Below, one piece after another: positions 34,903 through 46,977 of a stretch of DNA of 64,000 nt. Under the pieces are notes generated by a model. That model ran no database searches and was not told the DNA's origin. It worked only from the letters and a program-made list of their open reading frames with translations. Positions within the stretch are counted from its first letter, which is position 1. Each line of letters starts with the position of its first letter. The DNA is from Actinophytocola gossypii (GTDB lineage: Bacteria; Actinomycetota; Actinomycetes; Mycobacteriales; Pseudonocardiaceae): positions 124,001 through 188,000 of the forward strand of contig NZ_JAFFZE010000009.1 in the NCBI RefSeq assembly GCF_025165815.1, given 5' to 3'. The position numbers and the translations under genes are program-made.

Positions 34903-35831
34903 AGCACCTGCTCGCCACCGACGGGCTCGACGCGGACACCGCGACCGCCGTGCTCGACACCGCCGAGGAGCTCAAACACGTCCTGCTCGGCCGCGAGGTC
35001 AAGAAGCTCCCCACGCTGCGCGGGCGCACCGTCGTCACCATGTTCTACGAGGCGTCCACCCGCACCCGCGTCTCCTTCGAGATCGCCGGCAAGTGGATGA
35101 GCGCCGACGTGATCAACGTCTCCGCCAGCGGCTCCTCGGTCGGCAAGGGCGAGTCCCTGCGCGACACCGCCCTGACCCTCGCCGCCGCAGGCGCGGATTG
35201 CGTGATCGTCCGCCACCCGGCCTCCGGCGCCGCGCACCGGCTCGCCGGCTGGCTCACCGAGGCCGGCACCTCGGTGGTCAACGCGGGCGACGGGACGCAC
35301 GAGCACCCGACCCAGGCCCTGCTCGACGCCGCGACCCTGCGGGAACGGCTCGGCGACATCGCCGGGCGGCGGATCGCGATCGTCGGCGACGTCCTGCACA
35401 GCCGGGTCGCCCGGTCCAACGTGCACCTGCTGACCACGCTCGGCGCCGAGGTCGTCCTGGTCGCCCCGCCCACCCTGCTGCCGGCGCACGTGGACCGCTG
35501 GCCGGTGACGGTCTCGCACACGCTCGACGCCGAGCTGCCGGGCCTCGACGCGGTGATGATGCTGCGGGTGCAGGCCGAGCGCATGCACGGCGGCTTCTTC
35601 CCGTCCGCCCGCGAGTACTCCATCGCCTACGGCCTGAGCGAGGCCCGGTTGCGCGCCCTGCCCGAGCACGCGGTCGTGCTCCATCCCGGCCCGATGCTGC
35701 GCGGCATGGAGATCGCCTCCGCGGTCGCCGACTCACAGCGCGCCGCGATCACCCAGCAGGTCGCCAACGGCGTGCACGTCCGGATGGCGGTGCTCTACCA
35801 CCTGCTGGCCCACGAGGAGGAGGTCGCGTGA
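34899..35831 (+). CDS. pyrB: Aspartate carbamoyltransferase catalytic subunit
   Basis: This 310-residue enzyme makes carbamoyl aspartate. The carbamoyl-phosphate site is [29 protein letters not shown] and [17 protein letters not shown] hold further substrate residues, and [11 protein letters not shown] and HPGPMLRG complete the active site. No pyrI regulatory subunit is present. It overlaps pyrR and pyrC by four bases each. Confidence 0.97.
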   Translation: MKHLLATDGLDADTATAVLDTAEELKHVLLGREVKKLPTLRGRTVVTMFYEASTRTRVSFEIAGKWMSADVINVSASGSSVGKGESLRDTALTLAAAGADCVIVRHPASGAAHRLAGWLTEAGTSVVNAGDGTHEHPTQALLDAATLRERLGDIAGRRIAIVGDVLHSRVARSNVHLLTTLGAEVVLVAPPTLLPAHVDRWPVTVSHTLDAELPGLDAVMMLRVQAERMHGGFFPSAREYSIAYGLSEARLRALPEHAVVLHPGPMLRGMEIASAVADSQRAAITQQVANGVHVRMAVLYHLLAHEEEVA

Positions 35832-37120
35832 CGGCCCTGGTACTGCGCGGCGTCCGCCCCTACGGCGAGGGCGACCCGGTCGACGTCCGGATCGAGGACG
35901 GACTGGTCGCCGCGATCGAGCCCGGCCTGGACGCGGGCGACGCCGAGGTCGTCGAGGCGCACGGGCAGGTCCTGCTGCCCGGCTTCGTCGACCTGCACAC
36001 CCACCTGCGCGAGCCCGGCCGCGAGGACACCGAGACCATCGCCACCGGCTCGGCGGCCGCCGCGCTCGGCGGGTACACGGCGGTGTTCGCCATGGCCAAC
36101 ACCGACCCGGTCGCCGACAACGCGGTGGTCGTGGAGCACGTGTGGCGCCGCGGCCGCGAGGTCGGCCTGGTCGACGTGCACCCGGTCGGCGCGGTCACCG
36201 TCGGACTGCGCGGCGAGAAGCTCGCCGAACTCGGCACCATGGCCGCGGCCGGCGTGCGGGTGTTCTCCGACGACGGCCACTGTGTGCACGACCCGCTGCT
36301 GATGCGCCGCGCGCTGGAGTACTCGACCGCCCTGGACGCGGTGGTCGCCCAGCACGCCGAGGAGCCGAGGCTGACCGTCGGCGCGCAGGCCCACGAGGGC
36401 GAGCGGGCCGCGCGGCTCGGGCTCGCCGGCTGGCCGGCCGTCGCGGAGGAGTCGATCGTCGCGCGGGACTGCCTGCTGGCCCGGCAGACCGGCGCCCGCC
36501 TGCACGTCTGCCACGTGTCGACCGCGGGCACCGCCGAGATCCTGCGCTGGGCCAAGGGCCAGGGCATCGAGGTCTCCGCCGAGGTCACCCCGCACCACCT
36601 GCTGCTCGACGACGACCGGCTGGCCGGGTACGACCCGGTGAACAAGGTCAACCCGCCACTGCGCACCGCCGCCGACACGAAGGTGCTGCGGGACGCGCTG
36701 GCCGAGGGCGTGGTCGACTGCGTGGCCACCGACCACGCCCCACACGCCGCGCAGGACAAGGACTGCGAGTGGTCCGCGGCACGTCCGGGAATGCTCGGCC
36801 TGCAGACGGCGCTCCCGGTGGTGGTGGCGACGATGGTCGAGCCGGGCCTGCTGGACTGGCGCGGCGTGGCCAGGGTGCTGAGCGAGCGCCCGGCCGAGAT
36901 CGCCGGCCTGCCCGGCCACGGCCGCCCGATCGCGGTCGGCGAGCCGGCGACACTGACCCTGGTCGACCCGGCCGCGCGCTGGACGGTGCGCGGCGCTGAG
37001 CTGGCCAGCATCGCCGCCAACACCCCGTACGAGGGCATGGAGCTGCCCGGCCGGGTGGTCACCACGCTGCTGCGCGGCCGGATCACCGCACATGAAGGGA
37101 TGGTCCGTGAGCGGGAGTGA
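35828..37120 (+). CDS. pyrC: Dihydroorotase
   Basis: This 430-residue class I dihydroorotase of the amidohydrolase superfamily has metal ligands in [14 protein letters not shown], further histidines in [10 protein letters not shown] and [11 protein letters not shown], and the catalytic Asp in CVATDHAPH. The last codons (REREstop) coincide with the start of an intergenic repeat (37107-37219). The next gene, carA, lies 99 bases away, unlike the tight overlaps elsewhere in the operon. Confidence 0.96.
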   Translation: MTALVLRGVRPYGEGDPVDVRIEDGLVAAIEPGLDAGDAEVVEAHGQVLLPGFVDLHTHLREPGREDTETIATGSAAAALGGYTAVFAMANTDPVADNAVVVEHVWRRGREVGLVDVHPVGAVTVGLRGEKLAELGTMAAAGVRVFSDDGHCVHDPLLMRRALEYSTALDAVVAQHAEEPRLTVGAQAHEGERAARLGLAGWPAVAEESIVARDCLLARQTGARLHVCHVSTAGTAEILRWAKGQGIEVSAEVTPHHLLLDDDRLAGYDPVNKVNPPLRTAADTKVLRDALAEGVVDCVATDHAPHAAQDKDCEWSAARPGMLGLQTALPVVVATMVEPGLLDWRGVARVLSERPAEIAGLPGHGRPIAVGEPATLTLVDPAARWTVRGAELASIAANTPYEGMELPGRVVTTLLRGRITAHEGMVRERE

Positions 37121-37219
37121 CGGAGCGTTCGCCGGCTGGACTGAGGAGCGCGCGCAGGCGCGTCAGCGCGGAGCACGCGACGAGGGAAGCCGGCGAGTAG
37201 CGGAGGAACGGAGCGAACC
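37107..37219 (+). repeat. Dispersed intergenic repeat, copy A (pyrC-carA)
   Basis: The segment opens with GTGAGCGGGAG at the pyrC stop and closes with CGACGAGGGAAGCCGGCGAG...AGCGGAGGAACGGAGCGAACC directly before the carA ATG. The same opening and closing blocks occur at 55843-55908 between ribBA and ribH; this copy has about 45 extra bases in the middle. It supplies the only GGAG-type ribosome sites before carA. Confidence 0.6.
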
Positions 37220-38341
37220 ATGAATGCTGCCCTGGTACTCGAGGACGGGCGGGTGTTCCGCGGGGAGGCGTTCGGCGCCACCGGGAGCACGCTCGGCGAG
37301 GTCGTCTTCTGCACCGGCATGACCGGGTACCAGGAGACGCTGACCGACCCGTCGTACCACCGGCAGATCGTCGTCGCGACCGCCCCGCAGATCGGCAACA
37401 CCGGCTGGAACGACGAGGACGACGAGTCCCGCCGGATCTGGGTCGCCGGGTACGTCGTCCGCGACCCCGCCCGCGTCCCGTCCAACTGGCGCTCCCGCCG
37501 GCCACTCGACGACGCGCTCGCCGAGCAGGGGATCGTCGGCATCGCCGGGGTCGACACCCGGTCGCTGACCCGGCACCTCCGCGAGCGCGGCGCCATGCGC
37601 GGCGGCGTCTTCTCCGGCGACGACCTCGCCGACACCCGCACCATGGTCGACCGGGTGCTCGCCAGCCCCCGGATGGCCGGCGCCGACCTCGCCGGGCAGG
37701 TCACCACCGACGCCGACTACGTGATCCCGGCCGACGGCGAGCGCCGCTACCGGGTCGCCGCCCTCGACCTCGGCATCAAGACCAACACCCCGCGCATGAT
37801 GGCCGCCCGCGGCATCGAGACCCACGTCCTGCCGGTCACCGCCACCGTGGACGACATCCTCGCGGTCGAGCCGGACGGGGTGTTCCTCGCCAACGGCCCC
37901 GGCGACCCGGCCACCGCCGACGGGCCGGTCGCCCTGGCCCGCGGCGTACTGGAGCGCCGGATCCCGCTGTTCGGCATCTGCTTCGGGCACCAGATCCTCG
38001 GTCGCGCGCTCGGCAAGGGCACCTACAAGCTGCGCTACGGCCACCGCGGCATCAACATCCCGGTCATCGACGTGGACACCGGCCGGGTCGCGATCACCTC
38101 GCAGAACCACGGGTTCGCGCTCGACGGCGAGCCGGGGGAGCGGTTCGACACCCCGTTCGGCGCCGCGAAGATCAGCCACTACTGCCCCAACGACGGCTGC
38201 GTCGAGGGCGTGCGGGCGCTGGACGTGCCCGCCTTCTCCGTGCAGTACCACCCCGAGGCCGCCGCCGGCCCGCACGACGCCGCCCCCCTGTTCGACGAGT
38301 TCGTCTCCCTGATGGAGGACACCGATGCCCAGAAGGGATGA
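37220..38341 (+). CDS. carA: Carbamoyl-phosphate synthase small subunit
   Basis: This 373-residue glutamine amidotransferase subunit has the N-terminal domain ([35 protein letters not shown]) and a class I GATase domain with the nucleophile in [16 protein letters not shown]. The catalytic His-Glu pair lies in [12 protein letters not shown]. It releases ammonia for CarB. carB begins inside its last 17 bases. Confidence 0.97.
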   Translation: MNAALVLEDGRVFRGEAFGATGSTLGEVVFCTGMTGYQETLTDPSYHRQIVVATAPQIGNTGWNDEDDESRRIWVAGYVVRDPARVPSNWRSRRPLDDALAEQGIVGIAGVDTRSLTRHLRERGAMRGGVFSGDDLADTRTMVDRVLASPRMAGADLAGQVTTDADYVIPADGERRYRVAALDLGIKTNTPRMMAARGIETHVLPVTATVDDILAVEPDGVFLANGPGDPATADGPVALARGVLERRIPLFGICFGHQILGRALGKGTYKLRYGHRGINIPVIDVDTGRVAITSQNHGFALDGEPGERFDTPFGAAKISHYCPNDGCVEGVRALDVPAFSVQYHPEAAAGPHDAAPLFDEFVSLMEDTDAQKG

Positions 38342-41300
38342 CCTCGAGCACGTCCTGGTGATCGGGTCCGGCCCGATCGTCATCGGGCAGGCCTGCGAGT
38401 TCGACTACTCCGGCACCCAGGCCTGCCGGGTGCTGCGCGCGGAGGGCCTGCGGGTCAGCCTGGTCAACTCGAACCCGGCGACGATCATGACCGACCCGGA
38501 GTTCGCCGACGCCACCTACATCGAGCCGATCACCGCGGACTTCGTGGAGAAGGTGATCGCCAAGGAGCGCCCCGACGCGCTGCTCGCCACCCTCGGCGGG
38601 CAGACCGCGCTGAACACCGCGGTCGCCCTGCACGAGCGCGGCGTCCTCGAGAAGTACGGCGTCGAGCTGATCGGCGCCGACATCGACGCCATCCAGCGCG
38701 GCGAGGACCGGCAGCGGTTCAAGGACATCTGTGCGAGCGTCGGCGCGGAGACCCCGCGCAGCGCCGTGTGCCACTCGATGGACGAGGTCCGCCGGACCGT
38801 CGACGAGCTGGGGTTGCCGGTGGTCATCCGGCCCTCGTTCACCATGGGCGGGCTCGGCTCGGGCATGGCGCACACCCAGGAGGACCTGGAGCGGATGGCC
38901 TCCTCGGGCCTCACCGAGAGCCCGGTGCACGAGGTGCTCATCGAGGAGAGCGTGCTCGGCTGGAAGGAGTACGAGCTCGAGCTGATGCGCGACCGGCACG
39001 ACAACGTCGTGGTCATCTGCTCGATCGAGAACATCGACCCGATGGGCGTGCACACCGGCGACTCGGTGACCGTCGCCCCAGCCATGACGCTCACCGACCG
39101 CGAGTACCAGCACATGCGCGACGTCGGCATCGACGTGCTGCGCGAGGTCGGCGTGGACACCGGCGGCTGCAACATCCAGTTCGCGGTGCATCCGGAGACC
39201 GGGCGGCTGGTCGTGATCGAGATGAACCCGCGCGTGTCGCGGTCCTCCGCGCTCGCCTCGAAGGCCACCGGGTTCCCCATCGCCAAGATCGCGGCGAAGC
39301 TCGCCATCGGCTACACCCTCGACGAGATCCGCAACGACATCACCGGCGAGACCCCCGCGTCGTTCGAGCCGACGCTGGACTACGTCGTGGTGAAGGTGCC
39401 CCGGTTCGCCTTCGAGAAGTTCCCCGGTGCCGACCCGACGCTGACCACCACGATGAAGTCGGTCGGCGAGGCCATGTCGCTCGGCCGCAACTTCGTCGAG
39501 GCGCTCGGCAAGGCCCTGCGCTCGATGGAGACCAAGGCGGGCGGCTTCTGGACCACCCCCGACCCGGACCCGGTGACCGTCGAGGGCGTGCTGGAGGCCC
39601 TGCGCGTGCCGCACGACGGCCGGCTCTACTCGGTCGAACGGGCGCTGCGGCTCGGGGTGAGCGTGGCCGAGGTCAGCGCAGCCTCCGGCATCGACCCGTG
39701 GTTCGTCGACCAGATCGCCTCGCTGGTCGAGCTGCGGGCGGAGATCATCGCCGCGCCGGTGCTCGACGGGACCCTGCTGCGCCGGGCCAAGCGGGCCGGC
39801 TGCTCGGACCGGCAGATCGCGGCGCTGCGCCCGGAGCTGGCCGGCGAGGACGGCGTGCGCGCGCTGCGGCACCGGCTCGGCGTCCGGCCGGTGTTCAAGA
39901 CCGTCGACACCTGTGCCGCCGAGTTCGCCGCGCGCACCCCGTACCACTACTCGGCCTACGAGCTGGACCCCGACGCGGAGTCCGAGGTGGGCGAGCAGCG
40001 CGAGCGACCCAAGGTGCTGATCCTGGGCTCGGGCCCGAACCGGATCGGGCAGGGCATCGAGTTCGACTACTCCTGCGTGCACGCGGCGATGGCGCTGCGC
40101 GACGCCGGCTACGAGACCGTGATGGTCAACTGCAACCCGGAGACCGTGTCGACCGACTACGACACCTCCGACCGGCTGTACTTCGAGCCGCTGACGTTCG
40201 AGGACGTGCTGGAGGTCGTGCACGCCGAGCGCCAGTCCGGCACGGTCGCCGGCGTGATCGTGCAACTCGGCGGCCAGACGCCGCTGGGGCTCGCGCGCCG
40301 GCTCACCGAGGCAGGCGTCCCGGTCGTCGGCACCCCGGCGGAGGCCATCCACCTGGCCGAGGACCGCGGCTCGTTCGGCGAGGTGCTGACCACCGCGGGC
40401 CTGCCGGCGCCGAAGTTCGGGGTGGCGACGTCGTTCGCCGCGGCCAAGCGGATCGCCGACGAGATCGGCTACCCGGTCCTGGTCCGGCCGTCGTACGTGC
40501 TCGGCGGGCGCGGCATGGAGATCGTCTACGACGAGGCGTCGCTCGCCGGGTACATCGCCCGCGCCACCGAGGTGACCCCGGAGCACCCGGTGCTGGTCGA
40601 CCGGTTCCTCGACGACGCGATCGAGATCGACGTGGACGCCCTGTGCGACGGCGAGGAGGTGTTCCTCGGCGGCGTGATGGAGCACATCGAGGAGGCCGGC
40701 ATCCATTCCGGCGACTCGTCGTGCGCGCTGCCGCCGATCACGCTCGGCCGCACCGACCTGGGAGCGATCCGCCGCTCGACGGCCGCGATCGCCGCCGGTA
40801 TCGGGGTGCGCGGGCTGCTGAACGTGCAGTACGCGCTCAAGGACGACGTGCTCTACGTGCTGGAGGCGAACCCGAGGGCGTCGCGGACCGTGCCGTTCGT
40901 GTCGAAGACGACGGCCGTGCCGCTGGCTAAGGCGGCCGCGCGGATCATGCTCGGCGCGTCGATCGCCGACCTGCGGGCCGAGGGCCTGCTCCCGGCGGCG
41001 GGCGACGGTGGCGAGCTGCCGCCAACGTCGCCGGTCGCGGTCAAGGAGGCCGTGCTGCCGTTCCACCGGTTCCGCACGCCGGAGGGGCACGGGGTCGACT
41101 CGCTGCTCGGGCCGGAGATGAAGTCGACCGGCGAGGTGATGGGCATCGACGCCTCGTTCGGCAAGGCCTTCGCGAAGTCGCAGACCGCCTCGTACGGCTC
41201 GCTGCCGACGTCCGGGCGGGTGTTCGTGTCGGTGGCGAACCGGGACAAGCGGGCGATGGTGTTCCCGGTGAAGCGCCTGGCCGACCTGGGCTTCGAGATC

Positions 41301-41639
41301 CTGGCGACCGCCGGCACGGCCGAGGTGCTGCGGCGCAACGGCATCCCGTGCACCGAGGTGCGCAAGCACTTCGAGACCCCGCGCGACGCCGAGCCGAACA
41401 TCGTGGAGATCATCCGCGACGGCGGCGTCGACATGGTGATCAACACGCCGTACGGCAACCCGGCGCCCCGGGTGGACGGCTACGAGATCCGGACCGCGGC
41501 GGTGTCCCGCGACATCCCGTGCGTGACCACGATCCAGGGCGCGGCCGCCGCGGTGCACGGCATCGAGGCCCTGATCCGGGGGGACATCGGGGTGGAGTCG
41601 CTCCAGTCGCTGCAGGCGGCGTTGCGGAGCACCCGGTGA
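38325..41639 (+). CDS. carB: Carbamoyl-phosphate synthase large subunit
   Basis: This 1104-residue protein consists of two homologous ATP-grasp halves (first [24 protein letters not shown], second [24 protein letters not shown]) and a C-terminal MGS-like regulatory domain ([27 protein letters not shown]). Length is standard. It makes carbamoyl phosphate for both pyrimidine and arginine synthesis. The GTG of pyrF overlaps its stop. A 1128-codon open frame on the opposite strand is a shadow. Confidence 0.98.
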   Translation: MPRRDDLEHVLVIGSGPIVIGQACEFDYSGTQACRVLRAEGLRVSLVNSNPATIMTDPEFADATYIEPITADFVEKVIAKERPDALLATLGGQTALNTAVALHERGVLEKYGVELIGADIDAIQRGEDRQRFKDICASVGAETPRSAVCHSMDEVRRTVDELGLPVVIRPSFTMGGLGSGMAHTQEDLERMASSGLTESPVHEVLIEESVLGWKEYELELMRDRHDNVVVICSIENIDPMGVHTGDSVTVAPAMTLTDREYQHMRDVGIDVLREVGVDTGGCNIQFAVHPETGRLVVIEMNPRVSRSSALASKATGFPIAKIAAKLAIGYTLDEIRNDITGETPASFEPTLDYVVVKVPRFAFEKFPGADPTLTTTMKSVGEAMSLGRNFVEALGKALRSMETKAGGFWTTPDPDPVTVEGVLEALRVPHDGRLYSVERALRLGVSVAEVSAASGIDPWFVDQIASLVELRAEIIAAPVLDGTLLRRAKRAGCSDRQIAALRPELAGEDGVRALRHRLGVRPVFKTVDTCAAEFAARTPYHYSAYELDPDAESEVGEQRERPKVLILGSGPNRIGQGIEFDYSCVHAAMALRDAGYETVMVNCNPETVSTDYDTSDRLYFEPLTFEDVLEVVHAERQSGTVAGVIVQLGGQTPLGLARRLTEAGVPVVGTPAEAIHLAEDRGSFGEVLTTAGLPAPKFGVATSFAAAKRIADEIGYPVLVRPSYVLGGRGMEIVYDEASLAGYIARATEVTPEHPVLVDRFLDDAIEIDVDALCDGEEVFLGGVMEHIEEAGIHSGDSSCALPPITLGRTDLGAIRRSTAAIAAGIGVRGLLNVQYALKDDVLYVLEANPRASRTVPFVSKTTAVPLAKAAARIMLGASIADLRAEGLLPAAGDGGELPPTSPVAVKEAVLPFHRFRTPEGHGVDSLLGPEMKSTGEVMGIDASFGKAFAKSQTASYGSLPTSGRVFVSVANRDKRAMVFPVKRLADLGFEILATAGTAEVLRRNGIPCTEVRKHFETPRDAEPNIVEIIRDGGVDMVINTPYGNPAPRVDGYEIRTAAVSRDIPCVTTIQGAAAAVHGIEALIRGDIGVESLQSLQAALRSTR

Positions 41640-42469
41640 GCGCGTCGTTCGGCGCCCGGCTGACGACGGCGGTCTCGCTGCGCGGGCCGCTGTGCGTCGG
41701 CGTCGACCCGCACCCCGCGCTGCTCGACGCCTGGGGCCTGCCGGCCACCGCCGCCGGGCTGGAGCGGTTCGCGCTCACCTGTGTGGAGGCGCTCGCCGGC
41801 GAGGTGGCGGTGCTCAAGCCGCAGTCGGCGTTCTTCGAGGCGTACGGCTCGGCCGGCGTCGCCGTGCTCGAGCGCCTGATCGCGGAGGCGCGGGCGGCCG
41901 GGGCGCTCGTGCTGCTGGACGTCAAGCGCGGGGACATCGGCTCCACGATGGCCGCCTACGCCGAGGCCTACCTCGCCGACGGCTCCCCGCTCGCGGCCGA
42001 CGCGGTCACCCTGTCGCCGTTCCTGGGCTTCGGCTCGCTCGCACCCGCCGTCGACCTCGCCGAGCGGACCGGGCGCGGCGTGTTCGTGCTCGCGCTGACC
42101 TCCAACCCCGAGGGCGCGGCGGTGCAGCGCGCCGAGGCGGGCGGCCGGTCCGTGGCCCAGGCGATGGTCGACGAGGCCGCCGCCCGGAACGCCGGGGCGA
42201 GCCCGCTCGGGCACGTCGGCCTGGTCGTCGGCGCCACGGTCGGCAGCACCGACCTGGACCTGTCCGGCCTGCACGGCGCGATCCTGGCCCCCGGCTTCGG
42301 CGCTCAGGGCGCCACGGTGGCCGACCTCAGCCGCGTCTTCGGGCCCAGCCCGCGGCACGTCCTGCCGTCCTCGTCGCGGGAGATCCTGCGGCACGGCCCG
42401 GACGTCACCGCGCTGCGCGCCGCCGCGCTGCGGATGCGAGACTCGCTCGCCGTCGCCCACCTGCACTGA
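41636..42469 (+). CDS. pyrF: Orotidine 5'-phosphate decarboxylase (type 2)
   Basis: This 277-residue TIM-barrel enzyme forms UMP. The catalytic Lys-Asp-Lys network is in [32 protein letters not shown] and [12 protein letters not shown] are typical of the longer type 2 group found in actinobacteria. It closes the pyr operon. No pyrD or pyrE is in the window. Confidence 0.96.
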   Translation: MSASFGARLTTAVSLRGPLCVGVDPHPALLDAWGLPATAAGLERFALTCVEALAGEVAVLKPQSAFFEAYGSAGVAVLERLIAEARAAGALVLLDVKRGDIGSTMAAYAEAYLADGSPLAADAVTLSPFLGFGSLAPAVDLAERTGRGVFVLALTSNPEGAAVQRAEAGGRSVAQAMVDEAAARNAGASPLGHVGLVVGATVGSTDLDLSGLHGAILAPGFGAQGATVADLSRVFGPSPRHVLPSSSREILRHGPDVTALRAAALRMRDSLAVAHLH

Positions 42470-42854
42470 CCGCGCGTATTCGCAGGTCGGTCAATCGGCG
42501 GGCGGTCGGTTGTGTGCGCCGGTCGGCGGTTGTGTTAGCCCGGGCTGAAGCGAGATGCCGCGTGTCCGGTGAGAAAGCGCTCTTAACGCATTGTCCGATC
42601 TGAATTGCGCAATTTTCTGTATGGGTTCGTCGAACCGATTCGGACACCCCCTGTAGCGGAAACCACCCAAATGATCAAGCTCCACCTCAGGGTTACCCCA
42701 GGTCCGGGCACTGACTGTTACAGAGAGTAGAGATTCGCTGCAAAAAGCACTACGGTGCGCACTAAGGTGGACCCGCGTTGTCGCGACCGCTCCGACCTCG
42801 GTAACGTCGCGGCACCGATCCACAGACAACACCCCACCCCCACCGGAGGAAATC
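42470..42854 (+). promoter_or_regulatory. Long mihF upstream region with three palindromes
   Basis: The 385 bp between pyrF and mihF are less GC-rich than their surroundings. They hold a spaced inverted pair TGTCCGA (42592-42598)/TCGGACA (42640-42646) that encloses AATTGCGCAATT (42603-42614) and GGTTCG-T-CGAACC (42624-42636). A possible -10 TACGGT near 42757 and the ribosome site GGAGGAAA precede mihF. No gene was recognised. Confidence 0.5.
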
Positions 42855-43168
42855 GTGGCCCTTCCCCAGCTGACCGAGGAGCAGCGGGCCGCAGCGTTGC
42901 AGAAGGCGGCTGCCGCCCGTCGCGCCCGAGCTGAGCTCAAGGAGCGCCTGAAGCGCGGCGGTACCACCCTCAAGGACGTGCTCGCCCAAGCTGACAAAGA
43001 CGAGGTCCTGGGCAAGATGAAGGTCACCGCCCTGCTCGAGGCCCTGCCGGGCGTCGGGAAGGTGCGTGCCCAGCAGATCATCGAGCGACTGGAGATCGCC
43101 CCGAGCCGCCGCCTGCGCGGACTGGGCGAGCGCCAGCGCAAGGCGCTGCTCGCCGAGTTCAGCGGCGA

Positions 43169-43172
<4 letters not shown>
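42855..43172 (+). CDS. mihF: Integration host factor, actinobacterial type
   Basis: This 105-residue nucleoid protein (mIHF/sIHF) has a helical N-terminus ([30 protein letters not shown]) and a helix-two-turn-helix region ending in [43 protein letters not shown]. It binds and compacts DNA and stimulates mycobacteriophage L5 integration in mycobacteria. GGAGGAAA precedes the GTG. It overlaps gmk by four bases and its promoter probably drives gmk-rpoZ-coaBC. Confidence 0.97.
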
Positions 43173-45302
<2,130 letters not shown>

Positions 45303-45366
45303 GTCGTTCTCCAGATCCATCAGTACGCTTTGACCTAAACCACGCGAGCAACTGGGTAGGTATGAC

Positions 45367-46569
45367 GTGACTAAGTCCGCGAGCAGGCTGTTCACCAGCG
45401 AATCGGTGACCGAAGGACACCCGGACAAGATCTGTGACGCGATCAGCGACTCGATCCTGGACGCGCTCCTGGCCAAGGATCCGCGGTCGCGCGTCGCGGT
45501 GGAGACCATGGTCACCACCGGCCAGGTGCACGTCGCGGGTGAGGTGACCACCGAGGCCTACGCCGACATCCCCTCGCTGGTCCGCGACACCATCCTCAAC
45601 ATCGGCTACGACTCGTCCGCCAAGGGCTTCGACGGCAACTCCTGCGGCGTCAACATCGCGATCGGCTCGCAGTCGCCGGACATCGCGCAGGGCGTCGACA
45701 CCGCCTACGAGCAGCGCGTGGAGAACGAGGAGGACGAGATCGCCAGGCAGGGCGCCGGCGACCAGGGTCTGATGTTCGGCTACGCCTGCACCGACACCCC
45801 CGAGCTGATGCCGCTGCCGATCGCGCTGGCGCACCGGCTGTCCAAGCGGCTCACCGACGTGCGCAAGAACGGCGCCCTGCCGTACCTGCGTCCGGACGGC
45901 AAGACCCAGGTCACCATCGAGTACGCCGGCGACCAGGCCGTGCGGCTGGACACCGTGGTCGTGTCCTCGCAGCACGCCGATGGCATCGACCTGGAGAAGC
46001 TGCTCACCGTCGACGTGCTGGAGCAGGTCGTGCGGCCGGAACTGGAGGGCCTGGAGCTCGACACCGAGAACGTGCGCCTGCTGGTCAACCCGACCGGTCG
46101 GTTCGTCGTCGGTGGCCCGATGGGTGACGCGGGCCTGACCGGCCGCAAGATCATCGTCGACACCTACGGCGGCATGTCCCGGCACGGTGGTGGCGCGTTC
46201 TCCGGCAAGGACCCGTCGAAGGTCGACCGCTCGGCCGCGTACGCGATGCGCTGGGTGGCGAAGAACGCGATCGCCGCCGGCCTCGCCACCCGCATCGAGG
46301 TCCAGGTCGCCTACGCGATCGGCAAGGCCGCCCCGGTCGGCCTGTTCGTCGAGACCTTCGGCACCGAGACCGTCGACCCGACCAAGATCCAGCAGGCGAT
46401 CAGCCAGGTGTTCGACCTGCGCCCGGCCGCGATCATCCGCGACCTGGACCTGCTGCGCCCGATCTACGCGCAGACCGCCGCGTACGGCCACTTCGGCCGT
46501 CCGGAGCTGGACCTGCCGTGGGAGCGCACCGACCGGGCCGAGCAGCTGAAGTCCCTGGCCGGCGCCTAG
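45367..46569 (+). CDS. metK: S-adenosylmethionine synthetase
   Basis: This 400-residue enzyme makes SAM from methionine and ATP. Signatures are [38 protein letters not shown] and [19 protein letters not shown]. The GTG lacks a strong ribosome site; GGTAGG is 7-12 bases upstream, and TACGCT (45324-45329) may be the -10. No SAM riboswitch structure was recognised in the 64-bp gap. Confidence 0.97.
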   Translation: MTKSASRLFTSESVTEGHPDKICDAISDSILDALLAKDPRSRVAVETMVTTGQVHVAGEVTTEAYADIPSLVRDTILNIGYDSSAKGFDGNSCGVNIAIGSQSPDIAQGVDTAYEQRVENEEDEIARQGAGDQGLMFGYACTDTPELMPLPIALAHRLSKRLTDVRKNGALPYLRPDGKTQVTIEYAGDQAVRLDTVVVSSQHADGIDLEKLLTVDVLEQVVRPELEGLELDTENVRLLVNPTGRFVVGGPMGDAGLTGRKIIVDTYGGMSRHGGGAFSGKDPSKVDRSAAYAMRWVAKNAIAAGLATRIEVQVAYAIGKAAPVGLFVETFGTETVDPTKIQQAISQVFDLRPAAIIRDLDLLRPIYAQTAAYGHFGRPELDLPWERTDRAEQLKSLAGA

Positions 46570-46578
46570 ACTGCACAG
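46567..46578 (+). promoter_or_regulatory. Leaderless -10 overlapping the metK stop
   Basis: TAGACT (46567-46572) uses the metK stop codon TAG as its first three bases and lies six bases before the GTG of the DUF5313-like gene at 46579. Confidence 0.5.
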
Positions 46579-46953
46579 GTGCGTCCGAGCCCGGTCAAGT
46601 GGTTGTGGTACGCGGTCGGCGGAACGCTGCCGGCCGCGTACCAGCAGTGGGTCCTCTACGACCTGACCTGCCGTACGTGGGTGTGGCGGCACCTCGCGCG
46701 GGTCCAGGTGATGTTGAGCGTGTGGTTGCTGGCCCTGCTCGTGCCGGGGCCGCTGGAGCTGCGCGTCTCGATGGTCATGCTGGGGTACTTCATCTCGCTG
46801 TACTTCTCCGTCTCCTTCATGGAGGACGCCTGCGAACGGCGGCTGGTGAAGCACGGCTTCCCCGCGGGGCTCAACCGGACCATCCGTGAGGAGTCCACGG
46901 TGGACCAGCGGGCCGAGCTGGCGGCCGCGTACACCGCGTACTACAGCCGCTAG
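46579..46953 (+). CDS. DUF5313 family membrane protein
   Basis: This 124-residue protein has two hydrophobic segments (VMLSVWLLALLVPGPLELRVSMVM and LGYFISLYFSVSFME). It opens with RPSPVKWLWYAVGGTLPAAYQQWVLYDLTCRTW, the characteristic start of DUF5313. The C-terminus is cytoplasmic and helical. Function is unknown. A leaderless start is predicted. It lies between metK and priA. Confidence 0.75.
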   Translation: MRPSPVKWLWYAVGGTLPAAYQQWVLYDLTCRTWVWRHLARVQVMLSVWLLALLVPGPLELRVSMVMLGYFISLYFSVSFMEDACERRLVKHGFPAGLNRTIREESTVDQRAELAAAYTAYYSR

Positions 46954-46977
46954 TCCTTTGTGGAACGATCTGGCCGC

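Noticed and set aside
38172-41558. 1128-codon open frame antisense to carB
   Set aside because: carB is full length and conserved; the antisense frame is rich in His, Arg and Gly with no domains, typical of GC-bias shadows.
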